Shown here piece after piece: positions 25,101 to 35,916 of a DNA stretch of 64,000 nucleotides. Within the stretch, counting starts at the first letter, position 1, and each line of letters starts with the position of its first letter. The position numbers and the translations under genes are program-made. The notes below the pieces were generated by a model. That model was not told the DNA's origin. It did not search any database and saw nothing but the letters and a program-made list of their open reading frames with translations. The stretch covers positions 93,965,298 through 94,029,297 of the forward strand of contig CM041783.1 of NCBI GenBank assembly GCA_023374045.1, given 5' to 3'. This DNA comes from Limonium bicolor (Eukaryota; Streptophyta; Magnoliopsida; Caryophyllales; Plumbaginaceae).

Positions 25101-26849
25101 AAGCACTCAAGAGCACCTAAATCCATCAAGAACATTATCACTCACAAAATTTCACCAATTACACTACATCACAATATAGTGCATAACTAAACTTGCTTGG
25201 CACTTAGGCCCTTAAATTGCATAATCCTTAAACACTGAATTTCCCACATAAATAATGCCTTTGACCTGCAAATACATACACCATACATATGTTCTTTTAC
25301 TAGTCTCCTTGAGAACACTTTACTAGGTCATTCACCATTTGCTCTTTAGGTAGTTTTAACAAGCATTATAAGCTTGTTCCTCCTAAGGCATTAAACCACA
25401 TTGAGATAGCTTGTTTACCTCTTTTCCTCACAAATTTCTTTCTTGTTTCCTTGTAAAACCGGTAAGGCATTTGGTTCCTTGCCAACAACTAAACAATATA
25501 CCAACATTGAAATGAGTATATAAGCATTATGCTTCATCTCATTATAAACCCTAGTTACATATATTATCTTAAGGTATTAACATGATTGTTTTACCTTGGA
25601 ATGGAAAGAGAGCTTGAATATATATCAAGAGAGGACTCCTCCTAGCCCTGGAAGATTCAAATGAAGCTAAACAAGCAAGGTAAAGACACCATGGTGAGGT
25701 TAATTTTCGGCCATGTACTAAAAAGAGAGGAAATGGAGTTTTCTTTGGTTTTTCCTTACCTTGAAGCAAAGATGATCAACAAGGCATAAAAATTAGCTCA
25801 AGCCCCTTCCATGGAAGTTCTCCTTGGCACCAAAATGGTGGTTTTGAGGATTTGAAAGGACAAGGTTGTAGAGCTTGCTCCAACTAAGAGAACGGTAGTC
25901 TCGGAATTAAATTCGGAGCATGGAGTCATAAGTTACAAGTGAGGAAGGATGAGAATGGCATGGTTCTGTTTGGAAACCGATGGAGAGGGAGGAAGAAGAA
26001 GACCACCGTGGGAAATGAAGAAGGAATGAGAGAATGAGGAAATGAGTTTGCTTTGTTAGTTTTAGATATTTAAGTAAAGTAAATAGTGTTTTACTTTATC
26101 AATTTCTATCTTATAAATTTAACAAAGGGATGACTCATTCCTTATGAGGAAACCGGCCCCAAATAGTAGCAAGGGGGTATTTTACTTTATTAGTCAATTG
26201 TCTCACTTATAACATTATATGTTACAAACTAGTTATAAAATCACTATTCACCAAAAACAAGGCACATAGAAGTGAAATTTTTGATTTCCCATTGATATAG
26301 CCACCCAAATGTGATACTATATAGTACACATATTAATTAAAGAGTAATGATGGACATTTAGCCATTCAAACTCATTTACAAGACAATTTTTCAAAAACGT
26401 GCTTTAAGACTCTTAAAGCACATTTTGTTTTAACTTGTTTTCAAGCTTGGTTTTCTTTGGTAATTGATTTAATATGTTCATTAACATAAATGAGGCATAG
26501 GTATGACCATTAGGTCTTATACACATTTATCCCAAGCTTAGAGCACATTTTTGCTCATATTGACTTTAAGGTATTACCTTGTGTTTTGTTTGGTTTCATT
26601 GTCTACCAAGTTTCCTAAGGACTTAATTAGCCTTATAAAATCATAATTAAATTTTATTAAGTCTTGGTAGGCTCTTGGGGTCCTAACCAAGTTCACTCAT
26701 AGCTAGAGCATGTTTTTGCTCAAACTGTGTCTTAGTGCTTTTATTGCACTTTACTATGGTTTTAAATGGTTCATCATGTTCTAAGACCTTTTTAGCCTTT
26801 AAATACAATAGGTTACATTGACCAAACATACCAAGGTTGGGGTATTTCA
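22172..26849 (-). repeat. LARD 5' LTR (right copy)
   Basis: It matches the left copy from TGTAACACCCC at 22172 to GGGGTATTTCA at 26849. Many differences from the left copy are 1-4 base indels, such as CGAACGG versus CGAACG near 22509. Divergence is greatest in the last 100 bases before 26849. Confidence 0.93.
24132..24461. repeat. Palindromic array, right LARD LTR, 5 units
   Basis: This is the second copy of the array at 14449-14777 and looks identical to it in unit number, order of arm types and spacers. The array was therefore copied intact in the last round of reverse transcription. Confidence 0.85.
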
Positions 26850-26854
26850 CTTAA
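26850..26854. repeat. Right target-site duplication of the LARD (CTTAA)
   Basis: CTTAA directly follows GGGGTATTTCA and matches 12486-12490. Solo LTR K resumes after it. Confidence 0.93.
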
Positions 26855-27024
26855 GGAGTTAAATGATTAACTCTTAATTAAGGGAACGCATTTAAGGCGT
26901 TCATTGGTGTGAACTTTGATGTTCATTGTTGGTTTGTTGTACTGCCACTTACTATATGTTGTGCATCTAATCAACCTCCATGCCATCGAAATTAGTGTCG
27001 TAGCCACGTTAGCTTGGGGCCATT
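26855..27024 (+). mobile_element. Solo LTR K, middle segment
   Basis: This bridge between the LARD and solo LTR B resembles the tail region of LTR C. GTCGTAGCCACGTTAGCTTG near 26996 parallels GTCGTGTGTAGCCCTGTTAG near 39860. It ends at CCATT, the left target duplication of B, and K continues at 32395. Confidence 0.8.
27020..27024. repeat. Left target-site duplication of solo LTR B (CCATT)
   Basis: CCATT precedes TGTAACACCCC. CCATG follows the other end at 32395-32399. They agree at four of five positions, so one base has changed or the duplication is imperfect. Confidence 0.65.
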
Positions 27025-30000
27025 TGTAACACCCCTCTCAATAATCACGATATAATCTCTCACGTAGCAATAAATAAAACGTCTCGCAGCGGAAAAACAA
27101 ATAACCATTACAAACTCACTCGGGTGTCACCGGCCGTACTCGCCCATGCGAGCAACGCAGCCAAACTACATCCAACTTCCAATACAAACAAACTGCTAAC
27201 CGCAGTGATAACGAGAAACTCCTATACATCATACTAAGTCCATAAATCATATACATCGACAAGTGAGCATCTACCCAATCCTGAAAATACACAACCTTAC
27301 CATAAGACCATACACCATCTTCATTGCTATACAACATTTCCAGTTACCCTGTTCCTGCTCTTCAGCTCCGACAATGATCAACAACCTGTAATGGTGTAGT
27401 ATCAGCGATAGACGCTGAGTATGCCGGGCCTGGACCCTAATGGTCACTTGTCATTTTAACCATCTTGTTATTAGATTGGTTTCATGCTTTTCCATTTTAC
27501 AGTTATAATCAAAAGAAGCATAATGTATAATATACATAATCAACCATCCAAATATCCATAAACATTTAACCATCCATCCAATCCAAACAGTCATAGAATA
27601 TATCAAACAACATTTGTATATCGAACGTATCGAGTATCAACAATATATTGTACAATGTACAATCGCCGTAGCGTTCACCATCCACTGTCAATTTATTTTA
27701 GTTTGGCTTTCAAGCCCCATCCATATGTACAATGTACATTCACCGTAGCGTACAATCTCCATAGTTAATTTACCTTAGCCTTGAAGGCTCCATCCAACCA
27801 TCAACACACAATAAATAACCACAAGTTTAACCGATGAACAACAAAGCGAAACAACGAGAATAATAAACAAGTATAAAGTCTCGCCCATGGTTTTGTTCGC
27901 CACTGTATAAGTCTCAATTGTTTTAGTTGTTCAGTTATACCTAGTGACAATGTCTCGTTAAAACGACATGTCTCTAGTTACCCATATATTATGGCGGGTC
28001 ACCCACGGCAGTAGCCACTCCAACGGTAGAGTCTCCGACCAACGAGCCATTCTAGCTCACGGGAAATTTTCTTGATACTTACGGACCCGTACGCGGACAT
28101 CCTGGTATCGTTTTTGTGATCACAACGCGCACCAAGAGCCACATCCTCTTGGCTTTACTTCCATTCCATTAATTAATTAATTATACCATCGCATCGCATT
28201 ACCAAATTTTCTAACACAGCAGACTAAGGTCATTAGTCCAATCCGGAGTCTGTAAACTCGGGATCCAGTGCTAGATACAAGAGCGGCGTATAGAAAGGCC
28301 AATGCTCCGTATAAAAGTCTCAGATAATATGTATATGTTATTATCATAGTGCTACAACGTTTTACTTACGTTCCTTATATTTCATATAAGATAGCACCAT
28401 AGCCGCTAGTTCGTTTTATATATATTGGTTCATATATACGAACCGATACTGTTAACTCAACAACAGTAAATAATAAGCAGCTATAAATATACAATTCATG
28501 CATATTAATTAACACTCAGACAATCAATCTTATCACAGATCACACAGAAGTCTGAACTGAGGAAGTCCTCGGAGACAATCAGAGACTCATAACAACATAA
28601 AGTTATATCAACCAAATCCGAGCCCAAGGAGCAACCTTAGGACAACTCGGATCAAACCCCTTTACATACCGTTCACCCTGACTAATTACGGTGGAGTATG
28701 AATCAGCAAGATCCTACGCTCTGTGCAGTCCGTTAGCTCGTCAAGCGTCCTTGTCAAAAGTATACTCTAAACGGAATAAAACTATAAGTCAGTCTCCATG
28801 ACTAACTACATCCGGTATTTCCGAATAATAAGTAACCCCGACAGTTCACCCCTGTTTTCTACAGTTGTTTGTTACAAGTTTCTCTAAAACAGTCGGCTTT
28901 GTTACTTAAAACGTGTACGTCAAAACATTCAACTGTTAAGTTTAATTCCTTATATTCCTTAATCTTATCCTCATCTAGTTTAGGTACGTAACCTATAGTT
29001 GCATGTATGCATGCATTCTTATATTATATTGCATTCTAAAATTCATAACTTATAGTTCGTAACTATATATTTTTTTAAAAAAATAACCACCACCATTAAA
29101 TCATATGGTTTCCAACCAAATATATTTATCCACCTTATATACATTATCTTGTGTATGTATATATTTTTACCACGTAGGTAATTCTCATGAGTTTCATAAA
29201 CTCTTATATTTTATGTTACATTTTATCATCTTTTATTAGATGATTATTCCCATTAGTCGTATTATATTATACAACTTATATTAAGATTATTATCCTAATA
29301 TCATGTAACATCTTATATTGTATATTACAACTCCTAAGGTTTATTCCATAAACACCTTAGTTTATAAATCTCATTTATTTATAGTTTGTCACATTATTTT
29401 ATGTGAGTACCCTTCCTATATTAATTCCATCTAAACCATATCATTGTCATAACATTTATAACATTATAGACCTTAGTCTAAAATTCATCTTTCAACTCTT
29501 ATTAACTCAGTATAGCCCTTATCTTAATTTAAATTCCGTTTTGACCACATAACATTATGTAATGTTATACCATATACTAATATCATACTATGTGATATTT
29601 TTATTCCCTTTAACTTATAACCTATAGTTTTTATACAAAACCATTTATTATTGCCTCTCAGGCACCATAAGAAAATCTTATTCTTTTCCATAAACCATAG
29701 TTTCCTTTATTTACAAAATCACCCCTTTCTTTTTACCATGTTATATATACCATTTAATATAACATTCCAACTTATAAAAGAGTATAACCTATGGTTATTT
29801 TTTTGTAAATTCCGAACAGCCCTTGTGCTATTCTATAATTGCCATTGGCCCTATTTATAACACATAGTTCTTCCATATCATTAAAACCATATTTATACAC
29901 ATATCTTAATAAATTCTCTTAATAATTCTAAAAATCACAAATTCCACCAAAGGGTTATAAATATCCTTATTAACCCATATACTTTTGATATTTACCATTC

Positions 30001-32394
30001 CACCATCTATTTTTCTCCAAAGTGTCATAATGACATATTAACTATATATTATACATATATAGTTTATTTTAATTCCAAAATCCACCAAATAAATTCCTAA
30101 AAATTCCTAATAGCCCATGGGTGTTTAAAATACCATTGTACACCCTTTATTTTTGGTAAAAATATTTACCACATATGTTATAAAAATATTACCATTAAAT
30201 ACATAACTTATTATAAAACCTTAAATAAGTTATCTAACTTATTTATTTTGGTCAAAACCTAGCATATGGTCAATGTTGACCTCCTTAATATTTCCTTGAC
30301 CATTAATTCCTAATAATTACGGTTTGCACCCAAATTTTCTAGAAATCACCATTTAACCCCAAAACTTTATAAAATCTTATAAACTTTATTTTAACTCCTT
30401 TACCTCTAATTTTCGGCCTCTTATTCTAAAGAGCCCCCAAATTTAATTTAATTACACCTAAGACCCCATTTATTTTCGGTAATGCATTTATACTACTTAA
30501 ACTTAATTAAAAGCTTGTAAATGCATAAATAAAATGGCCTAAAATACATGGCCTTATTACAAACATTGGCTTGCAAAATAAATTACACATAAATGTCCCA
30601 AAGTACATATAAAATTTTCGGCCTCACCATATATTCTTCATTTATTTACCAAACTTCCACATAATGTCTTAAATTTGACAATTATGCTTGTTTAATTAGC
30701 TATAAAATTTATTAAACCATTCCTTAAACATTTTAAGGTCAAACAAGACCTTATTTCACCTTCACTCACGGCAATAGTATTAGAATTAGCTTAGAAACAT
30801 TTTTAACTTAGCAAAGTTAATGTTTAAGTGATTTATACCTTGATTTAGCTTAGGTAATCCTTGTTTGGTTCGGCCACCTTAAGTAGAAATTCTCCACAGC
30901 TGTTTTACATGTTTTCAAACAGAAAACAAGGCCTAGTTAGTCTCCAAGCAAGATCTAACCATAAGAAGTAATTTAATGTAAGATTTAAGGCAAAAAATTA
31001 CCTTAAGAGTGCAAGGGAAGTTCTAAGTGGTTTCGACCTGAACCAAACACACCACAAGGTGTTAGATCCACCATATTGACATAGGAAATAGTTAGATCTC
31101 GAAATGCTACCTTGTTGTTAGGTTTTACCTTGGAAAAATGCCTTAAAGAGAGAGGGTTATTTCCTTTGGATCTCGGCCCTCCTTGCTCCAAATGGCTAAC
31201 CAACAGATTCCACATGAAAAGGAGAAGAATATGAGGCTATGACCAAAGTTTCACAGCCGAACTTGAAGGGAATCAAAAGTTATGAGCTTAAAGCACATTT
31301 TTACCTTAAAATGTAGATTTGAACAACCTTGGTCCCTCTACTGGTCTCAACCGAGTTTAGCTCTTGTTATAACCTTAGAACACTGAGAATAAGCCCTAGG
31401 AATTGATGAGCCACGAAATCTAGGTGTTGGTAGTGAAGAGATGAAGAAAAAGAGCTAAAAATGACATTAAAAGCTTACCTTAAGAGCTTAAGAGTATGAA
31501 CTGCCTTCCTAACTCAAGAACCAGACTTGAGAGCTTCAAGGAAGGGAGGGAGCTCGGTTGGAATGAAGAGAATCGGACAAGAGGAAGGGGGAAGCTTGGA
31601 AATGAGCTTAATTATTGAAAAAGGTAAGAAAAGTAACCTTTTTACTATTCTTGGTTGTATTAGGTAGCATTATTGTCAATCAAAGACTTATGCTGTCTTC
31701 CCACATCCTTGCCAGCTGATTTCCACAAGGGCAAATGGGTCATTAACTGCCCATTGACCAAACTTGGTCATTTGACTCATGCGGGCCCCACTTCAGGGTT
31801 TTATTAATATTTTAATATTAATTTTGTAAAAATTCGTAAATTTCTGGAATTAAATTCCTAATATCATATAATATGATATTTTTATTATATTTAAAGGTAT
31901 TTATAACCTTTTAGCCCATTTAAAACCAATTTAAAAGACAATTCACAAAAACGTGCTTTAAGGAGTTTTAGCGCACATTTTGTGTTGCCTGGTGTTTCTG
32001 AGCTTGGTTTTCTTTGGCAACGGTTTTTTTGTGCTCCTTACATGATATTTGATCATGGTATTCGATTTTATATCATTTAAAGGTCATTTGATTTTTAAGG
32101 TTTTCCTAGAGCACCTTTTGCCCTTTTTGACCTTGAAGCATGTAAATGCTTTTTCTTTGTGTTGGAGTGTTGTCCAACGGTTATAATATGTTTAGTAATG
32201 TGTTAATATGCTTAGGACAAATTTTTAGGTCCTAAGTAGTTCATTTGGGTATTTATTTACCCTTAGCAGTCAAAGGGTGCAACATCTTGATTGTGTTGAC
32301 CACTGTTGTTCTCAGTTGACTTTTAAGGCATGTTTAGGCCTTAATTAATGTGATTAAATATTTAATCCATGCTTTAATAATTTGGGGTATTTCA
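27025..32394 (-). mobile_element. Solo LTR B, a second giant-LTR family, minus orientation
   Basis: This 5370-bp LTR is bounded by TGTAACACCCC and GGGGTATTTCA. There is no primer-binding site or polypurine tract next to it, and the near-duplicate CCATT/CCATG flanks it, so it is a solo LTR. It belongs with the left LTR of D (51142-55846). Both have the CAGATAATAT, TTACGTTCCTTATAT and GCCGCTAGTTCGTTTTAT phrases (28320-28420 and 52410-52520), a long AT-rich centre (about 28960-30750) and the CAAAAACGTGCTTTAAGG region near 31946. I see no GC-rich palindromic array in it. Confidence 0.85.
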
Positions 32395-32754
32395 CCATGA
32401 GAGGATCGTACCAGCATTCGTGCTGACCCCCTTTGGGGGCTGTGTTTTACTACACAGGTGTACATCAGGTGGCGGCCGTCGCGAGAGTAAGAAGAGGATA
32501 CAAGTGTTAAGGATTAAGTGTGGCCTACGAGTTGTGCATGTACACTCGTATGGCAATTGAGTTAGTAAGATGTATAGGATGTGATAGGATTGTAAGAAGA
32601 ATATGTATTTGGTTAAGGTTGTTATGTACTAATGTTCGGTATATTCTGTAGTCAGACCGTGGCAAAGTCCTGGAGTGTAAAGAATTCCGCTGTGACATGT
32701 ATATATATATGCTGTTAAGTTGCGAGACCACATTGGATTGAGTTGGGTGTTACA
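32395..32754 (+). mobile_element. Solo LTR K, last segment
   Basis: This tail carries GCTGACCCCCTTTGGGGGC near 32423, ATTCCGCTGTGA near 32685 and the terminus GTTGGGTGTTACA at 32754. ATTAT follows directly and matches the duplication before 8319. No primer-binding site follows. Confidence 0.85.
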
Positions 32755-32759
32755 ATTAT
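32755..32759. repeat. Right target-site duplication of solo LTR K (ATTAT)
   Basis: ATTAT directly follows GGTGTTACA and is identical to 8314-8318. Confidence 0.85.
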
Positions 32760-34299
32760 TGAATCTAACCTTGTTTTATTTGCAGGTGATCGGCTTGGTG
32801 GAAGTAGACAGCTCCATCCTTGTAGATTTACGGTAATGGAAGTGTTAGGAATTAGCTTAGGTTTGTTTTTTTTTTTGCAAGCAAGACAATCATGGAAGTT
32901 AGTGGTAGTTTCTTTTGATTAATATAAGACAATATTACTTCATAATTTCAGTATAGAAATCGGTAGTCACATGTTACAACAAGGCTACTCAATTATCATA
33001 GTCTAGCTAGTACACAAGTGGTAAAGTAAATCTTGTTTTTGTTGTATTTTATGTCATTGCTTTTCTTATACTAATCTTCTTCTTGTTTTTGTGTAGGCAC
33101 ACGGTGGAGGAGGCTTCATCTGATTGCACATGCCTAGTACATTATCACACGGTGGGTGACAAGATGATTCATCATCCAATAACAAAATTTTAAGCCAAAC
33201 TAGCCAAAAACTGCCCCTAGATGTCGCATGAAATGGAGGCCAGATGGAAAAGATTTTTAACTTAATTTTTGTTACACTATATTGTATTAAGACCATACTA
33301 ATATGTGTAATAGGTTCCAGCATTTAATTGGTACATTTATATGATGGTAAAAGGTGAAAGTTTTAAGGTAAAAATGCTGATTTTAGGTACCTTTTTGTTC
33401 TAATAATCACCCCTATTTGTACTATGAATTTAGTGCTGGAATTAATAATTTAGATGGTCAATTTATCCCTTTTAATATTATTAACTCGTGGCTCCTCAAA
33501 AACTTCAAGGCAATTGCGTCAAACACATTTTGTGACACCCGAAGGTGCATTTTGTGCTTTAAGGATTTTCTGGAAAATAATTAGTCGCTATGAGTTCCAA
33601 GTGTTTATTGACATTTTTTATAGTCAATAATAATATGTTAAGGTGTTACATTGAGTTATATAGGGTTATATCAACTCTAAACACAACTCCCGGGCTAACT
33701 GGGCAAAAAGAGCGTTAAGAAATTCGTCCGAGCACTTTGTTTATTTTTGAGGAAGTAGCTCGTGAATTCTCTTTAGAATGTTGTAATAATGTTAGGAATC
33801 TAAGAATTAATTTTATAGGAGTTCGTGCCACCTGGACACTCCTCCTAGGCATTCCCGTGGGTTTATGGGACCCTCATAAGGCATCTCCTAGCACTTTACA
33901 TTTAACTGAGAATTTAGTGTGAGTAATTCATCTTCAATGTTTATTATGGTGTTATGGTGCATTTGGAATGAAGTGTATTGCTTTACTTCATCCTATAATG
34001 TATTTCCGGGACTTTCGGGCCTTAAGGGCCTTTAAGGGAATTCCCGAGCATATTGTATTTTCACTCAGTTTTAGATGAAGTCCTTAGTTTTGAAGATCAT
34101 ATAATGATCCTTGGTTAACTTCATGTGAAGTTTATAGCTTATATATCTTGTTTATCTTAAGGTCGGGCTTTAACGCACGTTTTGACCTTAAGGAGTTTAG
34201 GTGTGTTTTTAACGCCCAAGTGTTTATATACTTTCTTAGGGTTTCATAATCCCCCAAACAATATTTATAATTCCTCAAATAATATTTATTTACTTATAT
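32760..34299. other. Unassigned DNA, candidate oldest sequence in the window
   Basis: No LTR terminus is visible. Two places look like plant 3' splice sites followed by short open stretches: TTATTTGCAG before GTGATCGGCTTGGTGG (32785) and TTTTTGTGTAG before GCACACGGTGGAGGAGG (33097). The second opens a frame that stops after about 8 codons. The rest (about 33340-34300) has TTTAAGG-rich phrases like LTR U3 regions. A gene remnant or an older decayed LTR are both possible. Confidence 0.3.
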
Positions 34300-34502
34300 T
34301 AATTATTTAAATGTTAGGTTCAATTGCAATGGCTTGTTGTTTCATTTCTACATAATATTGGTTTCTATGATAATGATTAGAAATAAATTGATGTTACCAA
34401 TTTAATAGGTGAGGTTGTTAACTATCAAGTTAAGTCTATTAATTAGGTGAGAATTTAGTAAAATGAGTGTGTTAATTCAGATTAATGCTAATCTGTTATC
34501 AA

Positions 34503-34844
34503 ATATATATATATATATATATATTTGTACGCATGAGTAGTTAAATCAATAAATTTCTAATTTGAGAGTAACTGGGTGTAAAAAAAATCAAGTTAGTTAC
34601 TGGGATTAGATTAATGAATTATTAAATTGTAATCGAAGGTAAAAAAAGATATCTTAATTATACCCAAGAATGAAGGGAAGTGTTAAAGATAATAATATGT
34701 TAATAAGGATGGCTGATTGTGTTTGACATGGTCAAGAAGGAATCCTAAACTAGTTAGTTAAGATTACTACGCTTCCGGTTGCTTTGGTGAACTTTAAATT
34801 TTAGAACACATTTTATTTAAATTTGAGAAATAAGGAAAAAAAAC

Positions 34845-34888
<44 letters not shown>
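34503..34888. repeat. Two (AT)n microsatellite runs
   Basis: Pure AT/TA alternation covers 34503-34524 and 34854-34888, with ordinary AT-rich DNA between. Confidence 0.9.
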
Positions 34889-34890
<2 letters not shown>

Positions 34891-35911
34891 TTTCCTCGCT
34901 TGAAAACGACAAATGAAACTAATATCAGTCAAGGTTAAATTATACGTATACACATATAGTTGCACTAAATTGAATACACATACATATATGCATATATATA
35001 TGTGGCCATGTTACGTTAAATATAATGTACATGTACTTATATACATATATGTATATAGTAGTGAACAAAATTTAGAGGAGGGAGGTTGGATCAAGATGGA
35101 AAGTAAATTGGGCCAAATGGATTAGACCAGATTCATATGGAACTTATAAAGTTGGGATAAGTTTTGGATTAAACTTCCAAAGGGAGTTAAAATTATTTAG
35201 TAGAGAACGAATTAAAGAGCCAAATTGTATGAGCTACTTGGAATGAAATTGTGATATATAATGTAACACTAAGTGTGAGAATTACAATATATATAAGGAC
35301 CAACTCATACTCCCCATGAAAGCTTAAACCTTAAATACACTATAAGGTCGATTATATCATATAGTAACAAACTACATGGTGAAATATAAATATGTATATA
35401 CAAGAGTAATAACCTATGATTAAATGGGATATTATATAGATTAAAGTCCCAAGTAGTAACCTAACTCTACATATTCTTTATAACATAAGTAAAGTATGGT
35501 TGAAACTAATCCCGAATACATTCGAAAACTCGAGTAACAGTGACAAACCAATTAAGGGGTTTATTACCGAGGGGATTAACACTATTTGGAATACTGGATC
35601 AGTTGAATGATATAAATTAATACTTAGCGGTATATTCCAGAGATACGAGCTAGGAGTTACGAGCCACGAGCTACGCGTGATTAGAGATGAGTGTGATACG
35701 TCACACTATCATTGTTCAACGGTGAACGGTATATGAATGTGTGGTCTTAACGTCCTAAGGGTTTCCTTGGGTCCAGACATTATGTGATTTATCTGTTTAA
35801 GAGCGATATATGTTATACACGTATTGTATGTGTTTATGTAATCGACCGTCAAAGCGTTTATTAATTGTGCGCATACGTCGTTCGGACATGAGATACCGAT
35901 TATCACCTAAC

Positions 35912-35916
35912 TTGTG
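35912..35916. repeat. Left flank of element C (TTGTG), half of a target duplication
   Basis: TTGTG precedes the 5' LTR of C. The right half would follow the end of C's 3' LTR, beyond this window. Confidence 0.5.

Larger units (their letters stand above)
12491..26849 (-). mobile_element. Complete LARD-type non-autonomous LTR retrotransposon, minus orientation
   Basis: This is the only element in the window with both LTRs, primer-binding site, polypurine tract and both target duplications visible. The LTRs are 12491-17183 (4693 bp) and 22172-26849 (4678 bp). The internal region, 17184-22171, is 4988 bp and has no long reading frame. On the minus strand the order is 5' LTR, AAAAG, TGGTATCAGAGCG, internal region, polypurine tract, 3' LTR. 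LARDs known from barley and relatives have LTRs of about 4.5 kb and a conserved non-coding interior, and must be mobilised by proteins from another element. The LTRs are very similar by eye, so insertion is fairly recent. It lies inside solo LTR K. Confidence 0.93.
34300..35916 (+). mobile_element. Element G: plus-oriented LTR remnant (family B type)
   Basis: The part from about 35330 to 35900 parallels J (6040-6500), including the ACGAGC-rich stretch near 35645, GGTGAACGGTATATGAATG near 35720 and GGTCCAGACATTATGTG near 35770. Its right part is missing because element C inserted at 35916. The left boundary is approximate. AT dinucleotide runs lie at 34503-34524 and 34854-34888. Confidence 0.55.

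Noticed and set aside
34854..34888. AT run as a possible origin or matrix-attachment site
   Set aside because: It is an ordinary microsatellite inside an LTR remnant. Nothing else supports a special role.
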